Positions 10,279 to 19,211 are shown, counted from the stretch's first letter. The stretch is DNA of 27,596 nucleotides from Terana coerulea (GCA_024811115.1 JAKOGH010000363.1:1-27596); one strand, 5' to 3'. Numbers and translations: made by a program. The notes: a model not told the origin generated them from the sequence alone.

Positions 10279-10372
10279 ACCCTGCCACCCTCTGCCAGAC
10301 CTGCATGATCTGCCAGCTGGCATGCCACCTGCCGGCAGCCTGGCACTGCAGCCTGGCGCGCCATTGCCAAGC
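10279..10372. repeat. TGGCA/TGCCGGCA-rich cluster, other side of the hAT element
   Basis: Clustered CTGCCA, TGGCA and CTGCCGGCAGCC words, upstream of the transposase start. They share blocks with 5771-5872 mostly in inverted orientation, fitting subterminal repeats of the same hAT element. The element end is probably 50-120 bp further out. Confidence 0.5.
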
Positions 10373-10441
10373 ACACTACTTGTGTGGCGACATGCTTTGT
10401 GCTTATCACGCTGCACGCTTTCTTGCCGGGATGGCTCTGTG

Positions 10442-11168
10442 ATCCGGGGGTGACTCCTGCGGGGATCAGATGTTCGGAAACTCGGGCCAACTTACCGAAC
10501 GGAAGGGGGCAACCTCTACTGTGACTGAGAGAGCTCAGCGAAAGGCCTACCCTTTCTTAAACCGACTGGATTGGTTTCTACAAAGCCAGCGCCCGTGCCT
10601 AGGTCTCACATGTGTAGCATAGGGCATGTTCCTGCACTTTAAATACAACTTGGAGAGTATTAAAAATAAAAATAAAAATAAATAAAAAGAGCTCGTGACG
10701 GCTGGGTGCCATGACCTGTGCGACTGCTCGCGTAGCGTTGCACTGTTTTCCTTCTGAACTTCAAGATACGGACACGGGAGGGTCCGTTATATAGTCCCTG
10801 TGCCTATCTAATTCTTACACCAGTTATAACCACCATTACTTACAGCTCCTATTCAAGCTCGAATATAGCTTTCATCTCTAAAAGTTTGACTGATGTATTC
10901 CAAGCCAGCGCTTCCGAGAGTAATTCTTTTTGCTGCTCAACCTGACAATACTGTTCGCTGAAGTAATGATATACATGGTAGGTATATTCGGGCAAGTTAA
11001 ATTATTACTCTCAACCTGGGCCAAGAACTCACTAACCTTTATGCTAGTTATAGGATAGTCTACAGAGCGCTTTGTTGTCTCGAACTACATTCTCATCGCT
11101 ATTATACTTCAGTCACTCACACTCGAACGCGCCAAACCCGAAGCTTCACTCTGTCTACCGGCCACATT
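10442..11168. other. gene-poor stretch with an A-rich pentamer run
   Basis: No reading frame, RNA gene or repeat unit that I can support, apart from the A-rich tract at 10661-10689. It probably includes the outer end of the hAT element and its old flank. Confidence 0.5.
10661..10689 (+). repeat. (TAAAA)n low-complexity tract
   Basis: About five imperfect units of TAAAA. Such a tract can be a simple microsatellite or the tail of an old retroposon; no matching target duplication was found around it. Confidence 0.7.
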
Positions 11169-11840
11169 ATGACCCTTCATATTAGCACATCCATCTCAGA
11201 TGAAATCAAGGAGCTCTGCGGCCAAGCAGCTTGTGATAGCATATGGGAACTAGACCAGTCTTTGGTGAGTCAACTTCGTCTATACTGTTCCATGTACGAT
11301 TACGAAGTATATTTTGCAGATATCGTCAGGCTGTCTTGCATGGTAAGAGCTTGTTCTTGATGTGCAAGATCCACGGAAGTCTTAGTTTAGAAGTTGAATC
11401 TACATTGGCATGATGTGTGCTGAAGAAGTTGATTCTGTATGGAGTCCACTTTGCACATATCCTGCTGAGGCCTCGTTGCTTACAAATCTGGTTAGGGACG
11501 CAATAAGACCTGTAGAGTACGTCTCGTAGATGGTAGGTATTCGGACTGCGCCGTTGACTTTGAATCGCTCGCAGTACGGAACCGGACAACGGCCTCCGAG
11601 CTGTGAAGATGTTATGTCTGGAGCAAGTGCGCCTCAGGTGGGCTGCTCTTTTTGGAATGCTCCTGTCAACTGATGATAGATTTATTCTCTAGCCTAAAAC
11701 ATCTACTGAAGTGCGAGAAAATGATTAGGGTGCGACTCAAGCTCCTTTCTGCTCTCGACGAGTAAAGTGGGACTACTGGCACTGGCTGTGTGGCTTTGGA
11801 AGCTCCGGGCTGGGAATTAAGCTAGATCTGCAAGCTCATT
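11169..11840 (+). pseudogene. unrecognised decayed fungal gene with one likely intron
   Basis: A start at 11169 reads MTLHISTSISDEIKELCGQ and CDSIWELDQSL, then a likely intron (GTGAGT after the Leu codon to a CGTCAG acceptor near 11329), then AVLHGKSLFLMCKIHGSL. A stop replaces a probable Trp codon (STLA stop) and a shift leads to HDVCAEEVDSVWSPLC, YPAEASLLTNLVRDAIRP and, after another stop, RTAPLTLNRSQYGTGQRPP. A further shift gives VKMLCLEQVRLRWAALFGML. The composition and the fact that consecutive segments join across single-base changes argue for a former coding region. I do not recognise the family. It lies just upstream of, and in line with, the oxygenase-like fragment at 12093 but has no visible link to it. 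Confidence 0.45.
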
Positions 11841-12092
11841 GAGGACTCTGACGGGGCCGGTCAACGCCGACTGCACGGGGCTGCCAAATCACACAGGTCA
11901 CGGAACTGGTATGTCGTGACGCCGTTACCATCAACGCTGGTGAGTGGCCGTATAAGGAAGGTCTTCCCGTGGCTGGCCACAAGGTTTCCTCGTGCCCTGA
12001 TCACGATTTATTCAACGTCGCCGTCAGGTCTACAGCGAGCAGCAGAATACATTCCACAAATTCGTTATTTCTTATCTCTACCACTCTATTCA
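11841..12092 (+). other. possible 3' part of the decayed gene and 5' flank of the next gene
   Basis: Short open stretches only (for example one containing NAGEWPYKEGLPVAGHKV near 11930-11990). They could be exons of the preceding relic. No promoter motif is convincing. Confidence 0.3.
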
Positions 12093-12672
12093 ATGGCACG
12101 TACCGCGGAGCCAAATGCGGCCAGCACAACCGCAAGCAGCATAGGTCCTGGAAGCAATGCAATGCCTCCTGTGATGGTAAGGGTGCGTCTGTCGAGCTAT
12201 CAGCCCTACACTGAGCTACACATTATTAATTGCTTTACTAAACTTTCTTAGATGCGTCTGGAAAAGGTTTTGAACGGGGTCTTGAAATCTTGAGGCGCAT
12301 TTTCTTTCTGTCAAGCTTATCAAGATGCACCTAACCCGATGCTGGCTTTGAGCGGACTGGGGAGACATTGGTCTTCCCTAAACTCTTGTGAAGCGGAAGC
12401 CATCAAGATTGAAGTGGCCAGTTTGGCCGAACTAAATACTTGGGAAATCGCCGCACAATCGGTAAGAACAGTCTGCCTCGGTTCTTCAGGTCAATTGATT
12501 GAGGGCGCCTTTTGCTAGGTCACACTAGAGAATCCTCTCTGGAGCCTTTTTTAACTCGCGTCACCCGTGAGATGTGCACTGCACTCAGTGTCGATCATGT
12601 TGTCTATCAACCCGCATGTGTTTTGCATACACTCGTACTCCAGGGCGAGGGCTCGAGGTATGATCAAACACG
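12093..12672 (+). pseudogene. 2OG-Fe(II)-oxygenase-like fungal protein, N-terminal fragment cut by copia LTR
   Basis: Start at 12093 (MARTAEPNAASTTASS). Intron 1 is 12177-12251 (GTAAGG...CTTAG, phase 0); exon 2 runs 12252-12461 with an in-frame TGA at 12291-12293, then FCQAYQDAPNPMLALSGLG and TWEIAAQS. Intron 2 is 12462-12518 (GTAAGA...CTAG, phase 0). Exon 3 begins VTLENPLWSLF and needs one base shift to continue as LTRVTREMCTALSVDHVVY and ACVLHTLVLQGEGSRYDQT, where the LTR starts. The neighbour at 21594-25529 has the equivalent YPDAPHPAMTVTSANG, an intron at the same place, then VSFLNPDWTTYVQDI and GVEFTVVKPQCRLDKVLL. The remainder, including the oxygenase core, is missing: nothing beyond 19211 continues it. 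Confidence 0.8.
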
Positions 12673-12965
12673 TGTAGAAGTGTAGCGCATACAGCGGCGT
12701 ACACTCCTACCAAGGCCTAGAGGAAGCTAGGTTGGTTACTCACCTAATAGGCTGGTTTGGATACTCAAAAGTGGGTTGAGAGTTATATGAGTCTTATTAG
12801 AGTATAGCGCAGAGGGCTGCCTTATATACAATACAGGGTGGCTGTACTACAAACAGACACAAATAAATACCAGGATAATAGACAATAGGGATCGTCATGG
12901 TGGAACCTGGTAGAACAATAGAGAAGATATGAGTAGAGCGCTTACAACGTCTATCTGACTCAATA
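12673..12965 (-). repeat. 3' LTR of copia copy 2 (293 bp)
   Basis: About 99% identical by eye to the 3' LTR of copy 1 and only about 85-88% identical to its own 5' LTR. TATA box at 12821-12828. Confidence 0.93.
12821..12828 (-). promoter_or_regulatory. TATA box in 3' LTR (copy 2)
   Basis: TATATAAG on the minus strand, at the same place as in the other LTRs. Confidence 0.55.
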
Positions 12966-12974
12966 CTCCTCCTA
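12966..12974 (-). other. polypurine tract of copy 2
   Basis: TAGGAGGAG on the minus strand, directly against the 3' LTR, identical to copy 1. Confidence 0.75.
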
Positions 12975-13007
12975 ACCTAGCACGGCGCACTGCCTGGTTT
13001 AGTCGCA

Positions 13008-13459
13008 CTAGTTAGCAGCGATGCGAAGTCCGAGCATAGGTCGGAACTTCTTAATCTTGACCCTGCCCAGATTCTTGGTAAAGATATCTGCGGGATTGTC
13101 AACGCCAGGTACGAAGAGTACTTCGACGTGGCCAGCTTCGACAACATCGCGAATGTAGTGGTAGCGAATGTCGATGTGCTTAGTGCACTTTTCAGTAACA
13201 GGATTTTCCAAAACGAATAGAGTGCCCTGGTTGTCGCTGCAGATGGGTACTTTCTCGAAGTTGTAACTGAGTTCAAAGAGGATGTTTGAATCCACATGAC
13301 TTCTTGGGAGCAGTCGCTTAGTGCCATGTATTCGGCATCTTTAGTCGATGTTGCTACAGACTTCTGTGCGAAAGAGCTCCAGTTAAAGGCTCCTCCTGCA
13401 AGCATTAGCAGAAAGCCAGTCTGAGAGCGGCCGGTTGGAAGCAGCCGCCCAATCTGCAT
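13008..13459 (-). pseudogene. copia RNase H domain (copy 2)
   Basis: Carries SQTGFLLMLAGGAFNWSSFA, TKDAEYMALSDCSQEVMW, then a one-base deletion in the codons for WIRNILFEL (copy 1 keeps the frame here), and on the new frame CSDNQGTLFVLENPV, TKHIDIRYHYIRD and VEVLFVPGVDNPADIFTKN to the stop at 13008-13010. The catalytic Asp/Glu/Asp/His set is intact. An extra C before the RSQTG block (CGGCCGC where CGGCGC is expected) separates this domain from RT. Removal of the RNA template after first-strand synthesis would be its role. Confidence 0.9.
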
Positions 13460-14600
13460 TGGTGTACACCACCAAGCCTAACCCGGAGGAGCCATCATAC
13501 TTGAGGGTGTAGTTACAAGTGCCTGACAGATAGCGGCAGATATACAGCGCTCTGTTCAGGTGGTCTTCGGACGGGTTTGCACTAAACTGTGCAAGCTTTG
13601 TGACAGCGTACGCAATGTCCAGTCGTGTACCAAGCATGATGTAAAGGAGTGAGCCTATCACAATTTGGAAACGGCTCTTGTGAGCTTTGTTGAGCTCTCC
13701 TTTATTTGGTTGAGGGATATAGCCCTCTGGAAGCGGAGTCTTTGCCATTTTGGCATTTGTCTGGCCGCAGCGTTTGAGTATCTTATCAAGGTAGGTGCAT
13801 TGATCTATTACGATCTTGTCACTAACTCGTTGTATGCGCATGCACAGAAACTCCTTTACGTCAGCCCATATCACAACACTCCCATCGTTGCATGAAGAAC
13901 TCCTTTTCTTGTAGTACTTTTGCCTTGCTACGTCCGGCAAATATAGTGTTGTTAACATAGACTACGGCGATGACCATGTTGTCGCACGTGCCTTTGATGT
14001 ATACGCCAGCATCGGACTTCAGTCTTTTGAAGCCGAGCTCAGCTATAGACTTGCTAAGGGCTTTCTACCAGGACAGTCCTGCCTGCTTAAGCCCATAAAG
14101 GGGCGCTGACAGAGACGAAGCACCATGTGCTTTTTTCCTTGAGCAGGAAAACCATCGGGTTGTTCCATATAGATCTCCTCATCTAACAGTCCGTACAAAT
14201 ATGCGTTGCGCACATCAAGGCCAGTAAGGAAGAAGCCTTCGAGTGCCGGCAAGAGCAAGTACGAATGTAACGGTTTCAAACCGTACGACTGGAGAGAAGA
14301 TTTTGTCATAGTCGATTCCCTCAATCTGAGAGAAGCCGCGAGCTACAAGTCACACTTTCTTCTGACTATCTGACTTCTCATCAAAAACTCATCGGTTTTT
14401 AATGACGTGTTTGCCTTTCGGCCGCGGGCGAGTTCGAACACACCTCTTTTGCTTAATGCATCGAGCTCGTCTTTGCATGCAGCACGCTATTCTACCTGCT
14501 GTTTTGCAGGCAGGCGGTTTATGTCACGTAAAGTCCAGTCTCGGACTGAAGACTTTGTTGCGTCAGGATCGACTGCTTGGGCAAGCAAATAATTGTAGAA
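13460..14600 (-). pseudogene. copia reverse transcriptase (copy 2), YVDD changed to YVNN
   Basis: The same RT segments as in copy 1 appear with fewer breaks: DWTLRDINRLPAKQQ near 14540, the palm region PDGFPAQGKKHMVLRLCQRP, the block SDAGVYIKG, VVYVNNTIFAG (codons 13948-13959) and then a 191-residue open stretch with EFLCMRIQRVSDKIVIDQC, IPQPNKGELNKAHKSRFQ and SLLYIMLGTRLDIAYAVTKL. The thumb/connection ending NRALYICRYLSGTCNYTLKY is intact. Asn-Asn replaces the catalytic Asp pair. The N-terminal half is broken by shifts near 14330 and 14040. Confidence 0.9.
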
Positions 14601-15462
14601 ATTTACTCCCCCTTCCGGCACAGTCGTGCCAGTACGTCATCTGACACTGGGCTTTCGCTTCCAGTGTCTCCAGTGGCTCAGTGATATCCCGGAACAGGTT
14701 CGAGCTGTTCGGATGTAGAAGGGCTAGCAGGACGTGTGGCGGGGACACTGTCGGGCTGCTTGCTAGACTGACCGCGCCCTTGGTAGCTAACCTTGGTGGG
14801 CTTGGTCTGGCCAGTCTGCTTTTCCCAACTACGGATACCTCTATCAGCACCTAAAACTCGTGACGGTGCTTGTGACTAGTCGTACGGAGCCTGGATTTCT
14901 GACTGGGATCCTTCATTCGCGGAGTACTACGCCGTGGCCCGGCAGGAATAACTGGTGGTGCCAGTACAGATCTACTGCGGGTGGTGTCGCTTCTGCGATG
15001 AAGCGGACTCGGGCTATGCCCAACAGGGAGCTCAGGGGTCGAACCGTCATTCAACCCGCTCGGTCTCTTTTTGGCGGAAAAAGGGTTAGTACGAGGTGTA
15101 GCTCGCCGTTTAGGCAGTGGTGCATCGTTGTCACTATTGTCTGATCCTGCACCTTGCGAAGACTCACTGTCATTCGTGTTTTTGATGTTTTGCACAGGCG
15201 GGTCAGGCCGTGTGGGCATTTTGCCGTCAGGACACTTGGGGAAGTAAGTTTCGCACCACTCAATTTGAGTTGAGCGAAACACAACGTTGTTGAGTCCTCT
15301 CATAAAGGTCCAACCATGCTCGTCGTGTTTGATGTATGTCATCATTTCGGACTTAGGCTGTAGTTTGTTCTTTTGAATGTCAGCAGGGATAAATACCCAT
15401 GCACCGCAGCTAAACACGCCGGATATTATCAACGCGTGGTTTTTCACCCATAAGTGCCTCAT
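14601..15462 (-). pseudogene. copia integrase C-terminal part and RT linker (copy 2)
   Basis: An open stretch from 15462 to 14851 starts just after a frame break with the integrase. It reads CGAWVFIPADIQKNKLQPKS, HDEHGWTFMRGLNNVVFRST and WCETYFPKC, the usual copia post-integrase region in which the polyprotein is tied to a fixed pattern before a variable Ser/Pro/Arg-rich linker (RRSDTTRSRSVLAPPVIP). It continues in a second frame to about 14600 with SSPTVSPPHVLLALLHPN. No catalytic residues are expected. Confidence 0.75.
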
Positions 15463-15472
15463 AAGGCGTAAC

Positions 15473-16303
15473 CTATTTTAATCGTGAAACGGGAGTGCGG
15501 TTATAAAGCACTGTAGTGTGCATAACCACAAATTCCCACCACAAAGGAGGAATGCAAGCTGTGAAGCGCATAGCCTCGGCTTTGTCCATGAGGGTTTGAT
15601 TGAACCGCTTAGCACGTCCATTCTGCTGTGGAGTATGAGGAACACTAGTTAGGATTTTAATCCCTGCATCTTTTAGCATTTGAATGAATGCGGTTGACTT
15701 GTATTCTCCTCCTGCATCTGACATCCAGCTCTCGACATTAGCTTTATGCTGGTTTTGAACCATAGCAAGAAAGTTCTTTGTCGCTTGGATGGCGACAGAT
15801 TTTAGCCTGAGGCAAATAATCCATGCATGCGACGTATAATCATCAATAAAGGTGATGATATACTTATACCGGTGATATGAATCGACTGGGAATTCCTTCA
15901 AGTCACTGTGAATGAGCTCAAAGGGTCGCAATGCTCGTCGAGGGCGTTGGCGGAAGGAGCGATTGTGCATCTTTCCTTGTGCGCAGCCAGAGCAGGGTGA
16001 GTCCGACTTGTTATAGTCGAAATCAGGACATTCTGTTGTTGCTGACAGAAGTTGACATAGGATCCGCTCAGAGGGATGTCCAAAACGTCTATGCATTATT
16101 TCGTGCGAGACTAGCGCAAGGCCTTCTCGGTCAGTGTCTAAGTAGTACACTGTTGCGTTTGAATAAAGCGGCACAAATTGCAATAATTCCTGACGGTTAT
16201 TACCGTCCAGGATTTTCAGAGTAGTTGCGTCACCCTCGATTAACCGGTTCTGTTGTAGCAGCTGACCAAGCGAGATAAGATTCATGTCTTTCTGCGAAGG
16301 CAT
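15473..16303 (-). pseudogene. copia pre-integrase and integrase core (copy 2), catalytic Glu changed to Lys
   Basis: A 276-residue open stretch. It holds the HHCC-type zinc region (HEIMHRRFGHPSERI ... CSGCAQGKMHNRSF), then FELIHSDLKEFPVDSYHRYK (first Asp), FIDDYTSHAWIICLRLK, ESWMSDAGGEYKSTAFIQML (second Asp) and HTPQQNGRAKRFNQTLMDKA. In copia integrases the last motif is NGVAERxN, and its Glu completes the DDE triad; here it is Lys (AAG, seen as CTT at 15608-15610). The frame is otherwise uninterrupted over the whole core, which makes sequence error an unlikely explanation for this change. It shares the lysine with copy 1. Confidence 0.92.
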
Positions 16304-16327
16304 GAGTCAAACATTTTCAGTAAGACT

Positions 16328-16720
16328 TTAATCATTCTGCTCGTCAGCGTTAGGACGGTAGTTGATGATGGAGTCACCTTCCTCAGAGATAGTTACATGC
16401 CCATTTGCCGTTTGGACGACTATTGGGTCAATGTCGCGCAAGTTGCGCAATAAACTTCTTTGACCAGTAAAGTGAAACGACACTCCAGATTCGAGCAGCC
16501 AATCACTTGATTTTGCAAGGTTTTTACCTTTGCAGCTCTGACACGCGTTAAATAACTTATTGTGCACACATCGGTCTGGAAGTTGGAAGAAACCAGCTCC
16601 ATTCAATACAGTAGCATACATGTGGTATCTACTGCTTAGTCCAGTCCGCCCGAGACACTGCGCAATCAGCTGCAAGGTTTCAGTTAGTGTGGTGCATGAG
16701 TGCAGAGTTAGAGGGGACAT
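16328..16720 (-). pseudogene. copia protease region (copy 2), catalytic Asp changed to Glu
   Basis: A 130-residue open stretch ending just before the integrase frame. It holds NKLFNACQSCKGKNLAKSSD and WLLESGVSFHFTGQRSLL. The triplet ESG (16484-16492) stands where retropepsins have D[ST]G. Downstream PIVVQTANGHVTISEEGD resembles the flap-to-C-terminal part of copia proteases. Glu for Asp at the catalytic position generally abolishes aspartic protease activity. Copy 1 has the same residue. Confidence 0.8.
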
Positions 16721-18685
16721 ACTCGAAGTACGCGTCGATGATGTCCTGGTGGATCTCTCGATCGTCCATCAGGCATCCGGCCGAACTGGTCGTCGACGTC
16801 GCTGTCGTTGTCCCTCGTTTCCGAGGGACACGGCGTCCTCGATGTCAGGGGTGGTCAGCGGGCGTCGAAGCCGTCCTCCCTGTCGAGCGACATTTGCATA
16901 TCGACCTCGTCGGACCAGATGATCAGCGAGGATTCGCGCGAGCTGCGCTTAAGTGGGGTGAGAGGAGCTGCCCTCGACGAACTCCCGGCTCAGCAAACTT
17001 GCATTTGAGAGCGATGTTGTTCGAGTTGATGCGGGCGTCGAGCTCGGCGATGTGAGCATCGAGCATGCGCTCGGCGTAGTTGAGGTTGGCCTGCTTAGCA
17101 CGACGGGCCCTCTCTGCGGCCTCATCTTCGGGCGGCCGGTGGCGGCAAACTTGCTTTCCTGAGCGGTAGCCAGCTTAACAAGCTGGTGTCGTTCCCGTCG
17201 GGCGTGTCCGTGACACTTCTGGTCAAGGTTGAGCCTTTATTCAGGGCAGCGTTTTTGTCTGCGATCTACTGCTTGTGGAGCTCTGCAGCCTCGCGAAGCT
17301 AGGCCTTGTGCAGAGTCTGGGACTCGTTGTCCTCATTGAGGATAGCTAACAATTTAGTTAGCTTGGGGAGATCGTTGAGAGTGAACTCCTGCTGAAATTC
17401 TAACTCACAAACGGTGTCCCGCAGGTCAGCGGTGTTCGATGTCCCGCATGGCATCCGCGCGAATGAGTGTTGTGCTCATTGGCATCGATGACTTCCTCGA
17501 GGGTCCGGATGCGCTCCTGGGACCCGACGACTCAAGCTTCTCAGCAAGGGCTAGTGCCTTGCCGGAAACAGGGAACTGGTTGCCGTTGGCGAGCCAGAGC
17601 TCGCGTTCTCCCCTCGATGCGAGACTGCATTTCTTCAGCCTTGGACTTGGGGAGAGCGGCACATTGGGGGTGAAGTTGTTCACCACTGGGATGACCGGGG
17701 CGGCGATGTAGGAGTGACCATGGTCAGTGTCCTGGGCCTTGCCCTTGCCCTTGCCCGTGCGCTTGCCACACTGGGTCTTCTTTCCCTTGCCGTTGTCGGC
17801 ACTGTCTTGCTGCTGCTGCTGCTGCCCTTGCGGGCGCTGCTGCTGCGCATGCTGCTGCTACCCATTTGGGGCGCTGCTGCTGCTTGAACTGGGGATCCTT
17901 CCCTTGTTCTTAACGGCAGTGATGCGCTTAGCAGACTCGGTCTGCTTGCGCTGTCCACCGGAAAGCTTGCGCTGCTCCCAAGCAGCAATGAGCTGCTACC
18001 CATAAACTTTGGGTTCAGAGGCCCCAGAGGAACAGGAGACAGTGATGCGTCTACCATCTTCTGGTTTAGCGTGGTAACAGTGGCGATGCGCTTACCGTAC
18101 CCTGGTGGCTTTGATATGAAGAGCATCAGGTGCATGTAATTGTCCACAGTAGCATGGGCTGCATCTAGGGCGGTCGACGTGGGCTTAGATCTTGGCGATC
18201 GCAGGTGCTGGGGACTGATCCTCGGGAAGTCGAGTCTTCAGGAGGCCCCTCAAGTCGGCATAGGCCGTACTCAGAGTGTTCTGGGTGTAGGTCATCTGTA
18301 GGGTCTCGTACAGGGCCTTGGCTGTCTTTTCGTTCTTTACCAACTGACCGATCTGGTAAGTCAGGCGAAGGCGAATGAAGCCCATGGCCCGGAGGTCGTT
18401 GATCCAATCGTCGAGCTTATCGACGGCCCTGGAGTGATTGTGCTTGTTGCCGGGCACTTCGCCTGAGGCGGGGAGCTCAGGATGGCAGGGTTAGTCTGTC
18501 GGCTGTGACTGCGGCACAACCTGAGAATGCCGGGATGGTGCAGACTAAAGTCGGTACCGTCGGTGCCGTCGTCATGAGCTGACGGGCGATTCCTGAGTGC
18601 CCAGGAACAACCTCAAGGTGTCGTTCCAATGCTCCCAGTTGGTTCCGTCGAGGACAGGGACAAGCTTCTCGAGTGAGAAAGACAT
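16700..18685 (-). pseudogene. copia Gag capsid protein (copy 2), frameshifted
   Basis: Start at 18685: MSFSLEKLVPVLDGTNWEHW, the typical copia Gag opening (E-K-L-x-G-x-N-x-x-x-W). A one-base shift follows GTQE. The gag-polypeptide/UBN2-like region is seen as DDWINDLRAMGFIRLRLTYQ, TAKALYETLQMTYTQNTLST and AYADLRGLLKTRLPED. A third block reads NYMHLMLFISKPPGYGKRIA. Then comes a Gln-rich run (QQQRPQGQQQQQQDSADNG) followed by a basic stretch (KRTGKGKGKAQDTDHGHSYI) that may bind RNA in place of a clear CCHC knuckle. The C-terminal part matches 1-400. At least four shifts and stops make it non-functional. Confidence 0.82.
17806..17885 (-). repeat. CAG-rich stretch in gag (polyglutamine)
   Basis: Clusters of CAG/GCAGCA triplets encode short Gln runs in the gag frame. 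This is an internal feature of the element, prone to length change. An in-frame TAG lies between two of the runs. Confidence 0.75.
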
Positions 18686-18907
18686 TGTTTGGTTCTGTGA
18701 GGACAAAACAGTCAGTACGACATACTGACATGGCTTTAGCCAAGGAGGGGCTCTAAAGGGCACCCTTGCGCCCTGCTCAGCTTGCCCGGTGCAGATAGTG
18801 TGCTGGAGAGCGCAACCGTCCCGCACAATGGCAGCGAACAGGTATAGGCAAGTTTACCAAATGAGCTGGTCACTGCTGCCAGTGACGGTGCAAGCATCCG
18901 CATCATT

Positions 18908-18920
18908 GGGGCTCATAACC
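18908..18920 (-). other. primer binding site matching the initiator-tRNA anticodon arm
   Basis: Directly inside the 5' LTR the element reads GGTTATGAGCCCC on its own strand; the plus strand of the window reads GGGGCTCATAACC. GGGCTCATAACC equals the anticodon stem-loop of eukaryotic initiator tRNA-Met, with CAU as anticodon. Binding to this internal region, rather than to the tRNA 3' end, is the half-tRNA priming known for Drosophila copia. Confidence 0.85.
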
Positions 18921-19211
18921 TGTAGAAGTGCAGCGCATACAGTGGCGTATACTCCTACCGAGGCCTAGAGGAAGCTAGGATAGTTACTCACCTATAAGTA
19001 GGTTGATGCATACGTTAGTAAGTTGAGAGTTGTAAGAGTCTTATTATGTATGGTACAGAGAGCTGCCTTATATACAGTAATAGGTAGCTGTACAAACAGA
19101 CACAAATAGTTACCAGGACAATAGACAATAGGCATCGTCATGGTGGTGGAACCTGGTAGAACAATAGAGAAGATATGAGCAGAGCGCTTACGGCGTCTAT
19201 CTGACTCAACA
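18921..19211 (-). repeat. 5' LTR of copia copy 2 (291 bp)
   Basis: Ends are TGTTGAGTC ... CTTCTACA on the minus strand. It is about 85-88% identical to the 3' LTR of the same element, with changes spread along its length and concentrated around 18990-19050. TATA box at 19067-19074. Confidence 0.93.
19067..19074 (-). promoter_or_regulatory. TATA box in 5' LTR (copy 2)
   Basis: TATATAAG on the minus strand; the promoter that would drive the element's genomic RNA. Confidence 0.6.

Larger units (their letters stand above)
12673..19211 (-). mobile_element. Ty1/copia-type LTR retrotransposon, copy 2 (both LTRs present)
   Basis: 6539 bp on the minus strand, with 5' LTR 18921-19211, primer binding site, gag, protease, integrase, RT, RNase H, polypurine tract and 3' LTR 12673-12965. 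Coding regions are longer than in copy 1 but still carry several frameshifts. The five bases outside the two ends (ACACG on the left, GTGAA on the right) do not match, so there is no target duplication. The left edge lies in an oxygenase-like gene whose other half is not found on the right. Confidence 0.95.

Noticed and set aside
5660..10450. Terminal inverted repeats and 8-bp duplication for the large hAT element
   Set aside because: Candidates around 5681 (CAACTGCCGGTAAG) and the reverse strand near 10433 (CATCCCGGCAAG) agree only in CCGGYAAG, and their flanks (CATGACGG, GCTCTGTG) differ, so no end is claimed.
10661..10689. SINE or LINE tail
   Set aside because: No A/B box promoter, no target duplication and no matching body upstream; kept as a simple low-complexity tract.
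13665..17055. Several plus-strand open stretches of 60-120 codons inside copia copy 2
   Set aside because: They are antisense shadows of gag-pol, without motifs of their own.
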